Assembly (NCBI GenBank): GCA_964470965.1
Contig: CAYYIS010000074.1
Span: forward strand, 1 to 17,641
Direction: 5' to 3'
Length of the DNA stretch: 17,641 bases
From: CAYYIS01 sp964470965
Lineage (GTDB): Bacteria; JAAXHH01; JABIQT01
Of the stretch, positions 6,794-14,129 are shown piece by piece; within the stretch, counting starts at the first letter, position 1, and every line of letters starts with the position of its first letter. The notes under the pieces are model-generated. The model was not told the DNA's origin and did not search any database. It worked only from the letters and a program-made list of their open reading frames with translations. Both the position numbers and the translations under genes were made by a program.

Positions 6794-6823
6794 ATGGGAA
6801 GGCCATCAAAATTCACTGCCTAG
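6794..6823 (+). pseudogene. Truncated start of a phage-type HTH/terminase-small-like gene, copy 2
   Basis: The frame reads MGRPSKFTA then TAG and starts one base after the preceding stop in the ggggattaaaatgg junction. At the DNA level 854-879 and 6794-6819 are nearly the same (aaggccatcaaa shared exactly), after which the two loci diverge completely. The break falls at the same codon in both copies. The remainder of the gene is absent, and a C-terminal piece of this family lies at 3478-3654. Confidence 0.55.
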
Positions 6824-7266
6824 TGGTCTCATTGTGGCCACATTTTGGCCTCCGATTGGCCTCGGAGCTAGCCAAAACACTATGAAACAACAGAAATCAG
6901 CATGAAACGGATATCTGGGTAACCCTAAGGCAGACAAGGCATTATGAAAGAATAAGAAACAGACTGAAAAAGCTTTTACGGCTTTGGGAGAAGGGGACGG
7001 GCGTTCGAATCTCCCCACTCCGATTGATATTTTCAATCACCTATGGCGACCCTGTAGAACGATTTCCCCGACCACTTTATTTTTTCGAAACGATTAAGGA
7101 ATTCCCTCCTTGCGGCATGGATTTATTATAACGCCAGTCATAATGTAAGTGCCTCGGCTCTGGATTCAAGCAGATCTTCTCATGCCGACAGCACTCCGAC
7201 GCGCCTGGGTTAGCTCCCGGGCATTTCCCCCAATTAATTTGGCGATCCAAAACGTTCGGAATTACC
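6824..7266. other. Non-coding stretch with possible attachment site
   Basis: No gene is supported. The left part has clustered ggcc words (attgtggccac, ttttggcctcc, attggcctcgg) and the self-complementary aaaagctttt at 6968-6977, just before the tRNA-like segment at 6999-7023. To the right the sequence leads into a weak promoter at 7267. The frames present have poor coding character. Confidence 0.4.
6999..7023 (+). other. tRNA T-arm and acceptor-like 3' end, possible att relic
   Basis: The sequence gggcg-ttcgaat-ctccc forms a T-arm with the canonical 7-base loop and four of five stem pairs (one C-T mismatch), then cactccg and A, as in the acceptor 3' strand and discriminator base of a tRNA. 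G72 with A73 would suit tRNA-Pro, which has C1. No D-arm or anticodon arm lies upstream, so this is not a complete tRNA. Integrative elements often carry or leave such 3' tRNA ends at their attachment sites. The adjacent phage-like stub and the broken recombinase in the window agree with that, but this remains inference. Confidence 0.4.
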
Positions 7267-7295
7267 TTGACGTCAATGTGGCAAACATTTTTTAT
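7267..7295 (+). promoter_or_regulatory. Candidate sigma70 promoter for the DUF2490 gene
   Basis: TTGACG at 7267-7272, a 17-base spacer and TTTTAT at 7290-7295 match the sigma70 boxes at 5/6 and 4/6 positions. The start codon at 7359 lies about 60 bases downstream. Plausible but unproven. Confidence 0.35.
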
Positions 7296-7358
7296 TTACC
7301 CGATTTTTCGATCACCGCCATATTGGTTTAGTGGACCTAATAGAGGAGTTAAGTGTAT

Positions 7359-8084
7359 ATGCGTAAAGGAAAGTCTGGAAGTGTCACCCTGCATCTATTT
7401 CTTGCCATTGTGTGTGCGCTGGTTCAGATTGGGGTGCAGGCCCAGAGCCTCCCTGTAGATGAAAGTCAAGCTGGTGCGTGGTACATGTACTTCTGGTCGA
7501 CCCAGGTTGCGGACAATGGAATTGGTTTCCAGGGCGATCTTCAGTTTAGAAACTGGGACCTTGGCAGTGACCTGGAACAGCTGTTGCTGAGAGGTGGCTT
7601 GGCATACGTCCCAAAGGGAACCAACGTGAAATTCACCCTCGGGTACGGGTTCGTAATGAGCGGTGCCTACGGAAGCGACGATGCCACTTCCACCGAAAGC
7701 CGGGTGTACCAAGAGGCCCTGGTGCCGCAAAAATTAGCGAGCCGTGTTTATCTAAATCACCGGTTCCGATTTGAGCAACGCTGGGTGGAGGGACAGGATT
7801 TCCGTATCCGCTGGCGTTACGCGTTGTTCCTCAACGTCGCCCTCAACAAGACACAACTGGGCAAAGGAACGTTTTACTACGCTTTCTATGACGAACTGTT
7901 TATCAACGGACAAAGGAATATCGGTGGCGGCCGAACGGTTAAGGCCTTTGACCGAAACCGATTTTACAATGCTCTCGGGTACGGTCTTACACAAGGCCTT
8001 CGGATTCAGGCCGGGTACATGGTTCAAACCACGGACTCCCTGAATAAAGGCCAGGTTCAGTTGAGCCTTCATCACTCTTTCTAA
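7359..8084 (+). CDS. DUF2490 outer-membrane-type beta-barrel protein
   Basis: This 241-residue protein is read from ATG 7359. A GTG at 7353 is also possible, but the SD gaggag (7343-7348) is then only four bases away, against ten for the ATG. Residues 1-28 are a signal peptide ending VQA. The mature sequence is rich in alternating aromatic strands: WYMYFWSTQ, GFQGDLQFRNWD, KFTLGYGFVMSG, SRVYLNHRFRFEQRW, GTFYYAFYDELFING, FYNALGYGLTQGL, and it ends VQLSLHHSF with a C-terminal aromatic, as for barrels inserted by the BAM machinery. This matches the DUF2490 family, with its hallmark L-N-H-R-x-R-x-E-x-R and Y-D-E-x-F segments. Function is unknown for the family. It stands alone with a possible promoter upstream and gene debris downstream. 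Confidence 0.88.
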   Translation: MRKGKSGSVTLHLFLAIVCALVQIGVQAQSLPVDESQAGAWYMYFWSTQVADNGIGFQGDLQFRNWDLGSDLEQLLLRGGLAYVPKGTNVKFTLGYGFVMSGAYGSDDATSTESRVYQEALVPQKLASRVYLNHRFRFEQRWVEGQDFRIRWRYALFLNVALNKTQLGKGTFYYAFYDELFINGQRNIGGGRTVKAFDRNRFYNALGYGLTQGLRIQAGYMVQTTDSLNKGQVQLSLHHSF

Positions 8085-8099
8085 ACGGTAACATTGGAC

Positions 8100-8287
8100 G
8101 GTAAAATATTCGCAGATGGCTTAGATCACGCAGGCATTGATTTAGAACAACTCCTGGCCAGCCAAATGGTTTGCCGACAGAAGAAGTTTTGTCAGAGCAA
8201 GTCAACACATATCAATACCAAAGAAGGTCTTGCATAACCCCTTGGAATAAGTACGTAGAGGAACGGCGAAAAGACATTGAGATTTAG
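8100..8287 (+). pseudogene. Frameshifted remnant, unknown family
   Basis: One frame reads KIFADGLDHAGIDLEQLLASQM up to 8168, where the phase changes, and the next frame continues GLPTEEVLSEQVNTYQYQ to a stop at 8285-8287. Adding one G at 8167-8168 (caaatgg to caaatggg) joins both into a single continuous reading, so a one-base deletion is likely. The combined peptide looks like the C-terminal part of a soluble helical protein. I do not recognise it, and no start codon with SD was found. Confidence 0.35.
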
Positions 8288-8371
8288 GTAATGGAGCTTT
8301 GGCAGCAGGAGCTCGGGAGATGGGCCCCTGGGTCTGGTGATTTTCACCGGTTCCAGCCTAAAAGTACCCAG

Positions 8372-8700
8372 GTGAACACCATCGTTCGGCTACCACCGGC
8401 CACCCGGCTTCTGGCCGTTGCCTCCGGTCCCGTCACGGTAATTGTTGGCGACACCCGCGTAGATCCTGACGGACGTCAAACTGGAGGGCCGCGCCACCAG
8501 GATCTCGACATTGCCCTAGATGGTACCACGGCGACCGTCAACAGGGCGGTGGGGCTGCCCCGGACCTGTCCTCCACCATCGCCTGCGAGGAACCCGACCA
8601 GACGCACATCACGCTCACGGTGTACTGCGTTCTAGGTCAGGATGTCGTGCGACTGATGGAACAGGTGCAGACCGCCGGGCACTATGAGGCCGTATGCTAC
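8372..8700 (+). pseudogene. Decayed secreted protein with FlgD-Ig-like C-terminal domain
   Basis: Protein-like segments appear in three successive frames: VNTIVRLPPATRLLAVASGP (from 8372), then DVKLEGRATRISTLP (from 8472), then STIACEEPDQTHITLTVYC with VLGQDVVRLMEQVQTAGHYE (8572-8691). The last is the recognised C-terminal domain (TTIxYxLPExxHVTLxVYNxLGQEVxxLVDxxQxAGxYxxxW) that tags secreted proteins in FCB-group bacteria. The usual W-D-G-x-D and final strands are replaced by unrelated sequence. The phase changes show disruption by indels. It shares 18 identical bases with the relic at 3309-3380. Confidence 0.65.
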
Positions 8701-9058
8701 GAAAACAACATCACAGGCTTTGTAGTATCACCCGTACCGCATCCAAGCCGATGCTGTAGCTATAGTAGTAAGTTCCAGTGGGCATATGGGTTGTCTCAAC
8801 AGAACCGTGCACCTGATGGGTGCCTGAAATGTTTGGTCGAAGTAATTTGTATGCAAAAAAAACAATTATATTATTTTATTAGATCAATGCCTTTGCTGGC
8901 AAGGTGACCTAGGGCACAGGTGATGGTGGCTGAATACCGGGTATGTGTAATACCGCTGGGGATTGTCTGGTGCCGCACGTTACCAGTCAGGCAATTGCCC
9001 GTGTCATAGAAGATACGTTAAAACATTTTTCTTCGGAACCCTCACAACGGCGACGACC
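8701..9058. other. Spacer without a supportable gene
   Basis: The frame of the upstream pseudogene stays open until about 8907 but its residues have no coding character. An AT-rich patch (8855-8885) with runs of A and T follows. There is no clear SD before the membrane-protein gene at 9059. Confidence 0.4.
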
Positions 9059-10108
9059 ATGTTCCTACTTTTCCTTTTTGCTTTTACCGCTCTTTTCTTT
9101 TCGTTCCTCTGCTCTATAGCGGAGGCGGTCATGTTGAGCATAGGCCGGCCTTATGTGGAGACACTCGTGAAACAGGACGAAAAAGCAGGCAGGATTCTCC
9201 AGAAATTGCAATCGAACATCCACGAGCCGCTCGCTGCGATTCTGACGCTGAATACCATCGCGAATACGGTTGGCGCTACCGGGGTAGGGGCCCAGGCGAC
9301 GGTGGTGTTCGGCAACGCATATTTAGGGGTAATATCCGCCATCCTTACTTTGCTGATACTGGTTTTTTCCGAAATCATACCCAAGACGATTGGCGCCGTC
9401 TACTGGCGGCAGCTCGGCACATACACCGCGTATTACCTCAAATACCTGGTGGTCATCCTGCATCCCTTCGTGGTCATGTCCGATTATCTGACCCGGAAAC
9501 TGACCCCTAAATCCACCATCACCGGGTTGAGTCGTGAAGAGTTTGTTTCCATGGCCGACCTGGGACAGGCCGAAGGCCAATTGGACGCCACGGAATCCCG
9601 TATTTTAAAGAACTTGTTCCGCTTTCATTCAACCCCGATATCAGACATCATGACGCCGGGCACCGTGATTTTCTCACTACCCGCCACCATGACCGTGGCG
9701 GACTACTGCGATCAATACGCGGACAGTCCTTTCTCAAGGATCCCAATTTATAAGGCGCAACCGGACCATATGACCGGGTTCGTAATTCGATCCGATGTCC
9801 TGCTCGCGCAGGCCAATGACCGCCACGGGGCAACGCTGGAGGAATTCCAAAGGGAAATAAAGGCGGTATTGGATCAACAACCCTTGTCCAAATTGTTTTC
9901 GGTACTGATAGAGCAGCGGACCCAGATAGCTCTGGTGATTGATGAATACGGAAGTCTGGAAGGTCTTGTGACCATGGAAGACCTGATCGAAACCCTCCTG
10001 GGTCTGGAGATTGTGGACGAAGAAGATCACGTGACCGATATGCGGAAACTGGCAAGAAGACTCTGGCGCCTGAGGGCAGGCACCATGGGGTTGCGTCTGG
10101 ATGATTGA
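9059..10108 (+). CDS. DUF21/CBS membrane protein (CNNM/CorC-like)
   Basis: This 349-residue protein is read from ATG 9059, because hydrophobic sequence begins there and homologues start similarly. The frame extends back to 8963, but that extra part looks non-coding. There is no strong SD. DUF21: TM1 about 2-28 (containing SIAEA), TM2 58-80, TM3 88-106 with SEIIPK at 104-109, TM4 122-142. A linker follows, then a CBS pair: the first around DIMTPGTVIFSLPATMTV (196-250), the second around QIALVIDEYGSLEGLVTMED (289-308). The C-terminal CorC/HlyC transporter-associated domain is missing, as in short family members. CNNM/CorC proteins transport or sense Mg2+ and other divalent cations in the inner membrane, often with nucleotide binding by the CBS pair; that role is inferred from the family. 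A 13-bp inverted repeat lies downstream (10172). Confidence 0.88.
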   Translation: MFLLFLFAFTALFFSFLCSIAEAVMLSIGRPYVETLVKQDEKAGRILQKLQSNIHEPLAAILTLNTIANTVGATGVGAQATVVFGNAYLGVISAILTLLILVFSEIIPKTIGAVYWRQLGTYTAYYLKYLVVILHPFVVMSDYLTRKLTPKSTITGLSREEFVSMADLGQAEGQLDATESRILKNLFRFHSTPISDIMTPGTVIFSLPATMTVADYCDQYADSPFSRIPIYKAQPDHMTGFVIRSDVLLAQANDRHGATLEEFQREIKAVLDQQPLSKLFSVLIEQRTQIALVIDEYGSLEGLVTMEDLIETLLGLEIVDEEDHVTDMRKLARRLWRLRAGTMGLRLDD

Positions 10109-10171
10109 GCTATCGTACGGCTTGCCTTCTTTCGGGCATTTTGTGTACGCCTTGTGATGGGCGTCGCCGGC

Positions 10172-10217
10172 CCTCTTTTCCGTGGCGGTTACGCAACAGA
10201 ATGGCACGGAAAAGAGG
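10172..10217. repeat. 13-bp perfect inverted repeat downstream of the DUF21/CBS gene
   Basis: cctcttttccgtg (10172-10184) and cacggaaaagagg (10205-10217) pair perfectly around 20 bases. It starts 64 bases after the stop at 10108 and overlaps the beginning of the Nudix pseudogene. No T-tract follows. It may be a transcript 3'-end stem for the upstream gene. Confidence 0.5.
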
Positions 10218-10430
10218 ATCATTGCGGCAGCAACGATCAGGAAAGATAATGTGATACTAATCGCCCGGCAGGGACCATCTCAGAAACTAGGCGGGTACTG
10301 GGAATGTCCCGGTGAAATTTTAGAATGGTGCGTCGATTAAGGGGTGTTTAAAAAGAGAAATAAGGGAAGAATTTCCAACCGATGCAACCGTGGGGCCTAC
10401 GTGGATGATTTTTCCCTGTCCCTTTAAGCG
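10182..10430 (+). pseudogene. Nudix hydrolase (MutT-like) pseudogene
   Basis: From GTG 10182 one frame encodes IIAAATIRKDNVILIARQGP, SQKLGGYWECPG and a stop at 10338-10340. The phase then changes by one base near 10315, and the second frame reads K-F-stop-NGASIKGCLK followed by REIREEFPTDATVG (10354-10395). Joined, this is the N-terminal half of a MutT-type Nudix hydrolase with the box Gx5Ex7REUxEE. The decay is explicit: one base is missing after ccggtg, the codon after KF is TAG where Glu is usual, and two acidic positions (expected GETIKE) read GASIKG. No convincing C-terminal half follows. Intact relatives hydrolyse oxidised or other nucleoside diphosphate derivatives. This copy cannot be active as read. 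Confidence 0.75.
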
Positions 10431-10595
10431 CCACCTTATCCCCTCCATGCTTTCGGCAATGTGCCGCGGGCGGAACCCATCAAAAATACATTTACGATTG
10501 AAGCGAATGGTCACCAGCCTCTAGAAACGGTGTGTGGTGGCGTTAGCAGGTCCCCGGCCTATAATCCATGAATTGACAAGTTGAAGGAGGAATTT

Positions 10596-13313
10596 GTGAA
10601 CAACAGTCAAAATACGGCTTGGATAACCCGTGGATTCGAAGCGTTTTCAAAAGGCAACTTCGACAATGGAGGCGACAATCTTTACGTAAACGCCAACGGC
10701 ATCATCGAAACGATCCACAGGTTCGACGTTAATAACGATGGCTTCGTAGACATCCTTTTTCCCAACGCTCATGGCTATATCGAACGCGGTCCCACCTGGA
10801 TTTACAAGCAGCCGGAAGATGCCGGAGGAAACTGGCCGCGTCAGGAGCTTCCCAACGACAGCGGATGGATGAGCCGGGCTGTGGATGTGGACGGTGACGG
10901 GTTTCTCGACCTGATTGTGGTAAACGGAGAAAACGGAGTAACCTCGGAATTGAATTCATACGTCTACTGGGGTGGGCCAGATGGACTTACCGGCGAACGA
11001 ACCGAATTTCACACGGCAGGCGCATACGATGTGGCTGCTGTCGATCTTAGGGGTGAAGGGCGTCTCGACATCATCTTCCCGTCCGCCTGGGTCGACCACC
11101 ACAATCCCGGTGAATCCCGACTCATACATGTGTACGAACAGGTAGCGCCCCGACAGTTTGCTGATGTCACTGGACGACACGGGCTCACCGGCGTCGCGCC
11201 AATTGCGGTTGCCTGTGAGGATCTGACCGGTGATGGATACCCTGATCTGGTAGTGGCTAACTATCGCGAGGCGTTTAACAACGACATCGACTCTTATGTA
11301 TACCGGGGAACGAAAGACGGTTTCGATACCGCCTCACCGCTCAGGCTGCCCACTCATTTCGCCATGCAGGTCGCACTGGGAGATCTGAATGGCGACGGGA
11401 ACAGTGAGATTGTCTTTACCGGCGGAAATCGTATTTACATTTACTGGAATCGGGACGGCGTATTCGACCGTGAGGATCTTACCATCCTCGGAGCAGACGG
11501 CAACAGCACCATGTTCTTTCAGGGTGCCGTCCGTGTGGCGTTAGAGGACGTCGACGGTGATGGCCGGGCTGAATTGCTCATCGCCACGCAGGCGGGAATC
11601 GAGATAAGGTCCCAGGATGATCTGCACACCGCAACGGCCCTGTTGCCGTTGGAGTACTGTGTCTGGGTCGCTGCCGTCGACCTGGACGGCGACGGCCGTC
11701 CTGACGTGATAGCGTCCAGGTATCAGGACGGCAAGTCCTATGAGACCGAGTCGGCCGTATTCTGGAATGGCCCGGACGGGTTCTCCGGGGAGAGCGTGAC
11801 CCGGTTTCCTATCGGAGGCGCCATGGTTTGCACAGCCGGCGATTTGGATGGTGATGGCCGTCCGGAGATAATCTTCAACAGCACCATGGGAGGTCCGTCC
11901 CAGTTCGACAATGATTTTCCACTGTATATCTATCTTGGCAACGAAACAGGGGAATACAGTCCGTCTCGCCGGTTGGAGCTTCCTACCGGCGGAGGCACCA
12001 ACACGTATGTGCTGGCGGACCTGAACCTGGATGGCTGTCCGGACCTTGCGATAATCTCCCCGGAGGGTCTGAGACTTTTCCATGGCGGTCCGGAAGGCCC
12101 TGATCGGGATCGATACACCATCCTCCCATCCCGCGGGCAGACATTTTACTACGTGCTGACGGCCGACTTCAACAGAGACGGCTGGCTGGACCTGTTGGCC
12201 ATAGGCTACACCTACGACGACAACCCGGAGACCATGGCCGGCTCATCCGTAATTTTCTATGGTGGACCGGATGGATACTCGGAAGAAAACTCAACCGTTG
12301 TCCCCACCTACTGCAACGGAAACGCCCAGATAGCGGACGTCGACCGGAACGGTTGGCTCGATATCATATTCCACGATCCGTCCGGGCGCCTGTCGATCTA
12401 CTTCGGTGGACCGGACGGTTATTCAGAAGACCGGATGCAGCACATCCCACTAAAAGCGCCCGGTGTTGTATCCGCCATCAACCGGGCTGATTTAAACGGT
12501 AACGGCTGGCTGGACCTGATCGTGGTTGTTATGGGGCACTATACCCGTGAAGGCAGCGGTTTTTTCATCCTGCACGGTGGTCCGGATGGGTATTCAGAAG
12601 GGCGAATGAGCTTCCAGCCTACAAAGGCTTCCAGTATCATGATATCGGCTGCGGACATGAATAACAACGGCAACCTGGACCTCCTTGTTCCGGCCTATTC
12701 GACCCAGTTCACCAGGGAACTTCCGGCCCTGATTTTTCAGGGGGACGGCAAAACCTTCGACTTCGAAAATCCTTTCGTGATACCCTGCGATTCATCTTGC
12801 GCATTCATGGCGATCGACATATCCGGCAATGGTTACCCCGATCTTCTGACGGTCTGCCACCGTAATGACCTGGGACATCAGGTGGATTCCCTGCTGTTCT
12901 GGAACGGGCCCGAGGGGATTTCCTTCGACCGGGTTACACGTCTGCCCGGCCTGGGACCCCATATGACATCACCCCGGGATTTCGGCAACGCCCGAACCCG
13001 GGAGCCGGTGGAATATTACATCTCTTCGTCGTATGGGATAAATGCTCTGAGACCTGTTAGCCTGGATTGGAAAGCGGATACACCCGACAGAACTCAGATC
13101 AAATTCCAGCTTCGTTGGGCAGCAAGCCGGGAACAACTTGAGACAGCTAACTGGCACGGACCGGACGGAACGGCAACGTGGTATGAAGAATCGGGGGCGG
13201 AGATAAAGAGCGTGGACGAAACCGCGCAGTGGTTACAGTACAGGGTAGCTTTTACCTCCCTTGATGGTTGCCGCTCACCCAAGCTGAAGGACGTTCGGGT
13301 GTCTTTTAGTTAA
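10596..13313 (+). CDS. FG-GAP/VCBS repeat protein with 14 repeats
   Basis: This 905-residue protein starts at GTG 10596, chosen for the excellent SD aaggagg (10584-10590, spacing 5); an in-frame TTG at 10581 lies before that SD. Fourteen Ca-binding-loop motifs of the type DxDxDG followed by a hydrophobic strand (for example DVNNDGFVDILF, DVDGDGFLDLIV, DLDGDGRPDVIA, DLNGNGWLDLIV) begin at residues 44, 97, 150, 209, 263, 318, 362, 416, 475, 524, 581, 632, 687 and 741, spaced 44-59 residues. Between them recur (Y/F)xGGPDGYS loops. FG-GAP units are blades of integrin-alpha-type seven-bladed propellers, so fourteen fit two propellers in tandem. A separate C-terminal domain (about 815-905) contains KFQLRWAASREQLETANW and WLQYRVAF, beta-sandwich-like. 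There is no signal peptide, unusual for this class. Its partner is unknown; sugar, protein or surface binding is possible. Confidence 0.9.
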   Translation: MNNSQNTAWITRGFEAFSKGNFDNGGDNLYVNANGIIETIHRFDVNNDGFVDILFPNAHGYIERGPTWIYKQPEDAGGNWPRQELPNDSGWMSRAVDVDGDGFLDLIVVNGENGVTSELNSYVYWGGPDGLTGERTEFHTAGAYDVAAVDLRGEGRLDIIFPSAWVDHHNPGESRLIHVYEQVAPRQFADVTGRHGLTGVAPIAVACEDLTGDGYPDLVVANYREAFNNDIDSYVYRGTKDGFDTASPLRLPTHFAMQVALGDLNGDGNSEIVFTGGNRIYIYWNRDGVFDREDLTILGADGNSTMFFQGAVRVALEDVDGDGRAELLIATQAGIEIRSQDDLHTATALLPLEYCVWVAAVDLDGDGRPDVIASRYQDGKSYETESAVFWNGPDGFSGESVTRFPIGGAMVCTAGDLDGDGRPEIIFNSTMGGPSQFDNDFPLYIYLGNETGEYSPSRRLELPTGGGTNTYVLADLNLDGCPDLAIISPEGLRLFHGGPEGPDRDRYTILPSRGQTFYYVLTADFNRDGWLDLLAIGYTYDDNPETMAGSSVIFYGGPDGYSEENSTVVPTYCNGNAQIADVDRNGWLDIIFHDPSGRLSIYFGGPDGYSEDRMQHIPLKAPGVVSAINRADLNGNGWLDLIVVVMGHYTREGSGFFILHGGPDGYSEGRMSFQPTKASSIMISAADMNNNGNLDLLVPAYSTQFTRELPALIFQGDGKTFDFENPFVIPCDSSCAFMAIDISGNGYPDLLTVCHRNDLGHQVDSLLFWNGPEGISFDRVTRLPGLGPHMTSPRDFGNARTREPVEYYISSSYGINALRPVSLDWKADTPDRTQIKFQLRWAASREQLETANWHGPDGTATWYEESGAEIKSVDETAQWLQYRVAFTSLDGCRSPKLKDVRVSFS

Positions 13314-13357
13314 TACCGACACGACAACAGAAACCACATGTCGTAGGGAGCAGGCGT

Positions 13358-13770
13358 GTGCCAAATTCAAGCATATGTCCGAGGGTAATATCTTTAATCT
13401 TGTTAATGACGTGCTCCCTGCCGGTTTTCGCACTGCAGGCGGTGGTGGTTAATCCGCGAGTTGATATAAAACGATGAAGGATGGGGCGGAGTTGGCGGGC
13501 ACCACATCGGCAAAAGTTCCTGATTCTACCGTCACTATTCCGTTAATGGACGGTAGTGTCAAAATTATGTGGTATAACGAAATTACCCAAAATGGAAGGG
13601 CAATAGTAACGGCGGTTGGAGAAGAAACACGCAGACTACAAAGGTTAACCGTTCGACCTGCCATAAAGAAGGGGATGCCGGAAAACAGGATTCTGAAATT
13701 GTTGGCACCTCCCGATATCAAAAGCAAAGTCGGTGTGTATGGGTGTGTTGACTATAAATTGCACCTATAG
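13358..13770 (+). pseudogene. Small secreted protein split by one frameshift
   Basis: From GTG 13358, preceded by GGAG (13347-13350, spacing 7), the frame encodes a typical signal peptide: MPNSSICPRVISLILLMTCS, then LPVFALQA. It continues VVVNPRVDIK to a TGA at 13474-13476 region. The next frame, open from 13465, carries MKDGAELAGTTSAKVPDS, TVTIPLMDGSVKIMWYNEIT and ends PPDIKSKVGVYGCVDYKLHL at 13770. Inserting one A in the aaaa run at 13468-13471 joins both into one protein of about 138 residues. Either a real one-base loss in a homopolymer or an assembly error is possible, so this gene may be intact in the organism. The mature part is beta-rich, of unknown family. It lies 44 bases after the FG-GAP gene and could share its transcript. 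Confidence 0.6.
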
Positions 13771-14129
13771 ACAGTTAAACGATTGCCCCTCGACCGATTA
13801 CGAATTGTATTGACCAGTCGCCGTAGTGGTTGTCGTTTCCAAGGGATACGGCTCTTCAACTAATCAGGCGCATGAAATTGGACAGGCGATAAATGCAAAA
13901 CCGATGGACTGTAAGCTCAAAAGAGGTGTTTTATGCTTTGTTTACCATAATGCTTTTCTCTGATACGTCCCTTCAATGAGCAAGTTGTCTTTCGATCTGC
14001 AAACGGGTTGCGGTTTACACCCAAGTGTCGTACGGGGCCGCAATGACCTCGCACAGATGATCGGACAAGTGGCGCATACAGGTTTCCCGATAGAACGTGT
14101 TGCAGCCGTGCCGTTCGATCACAACGCTC
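13771..14129. other. Spacer without a supportable gene
   Basis: Both strands were read. Open frames here (for example 13976-14215) have no recognisable domains and overlap the 3' end of the carbonic anhydrase gene on the other strand. No hairpin with a T-tract was found for either flanking gene. Confidence 0.45.

Noticed and set aside
6999..7023. A complete tRNA or tmRNA gene
   Set aside because: Only the T-arm and 3' acceptor strand are present; no D-arm, anticodon arm or 5' acceptor strand lies upstream.
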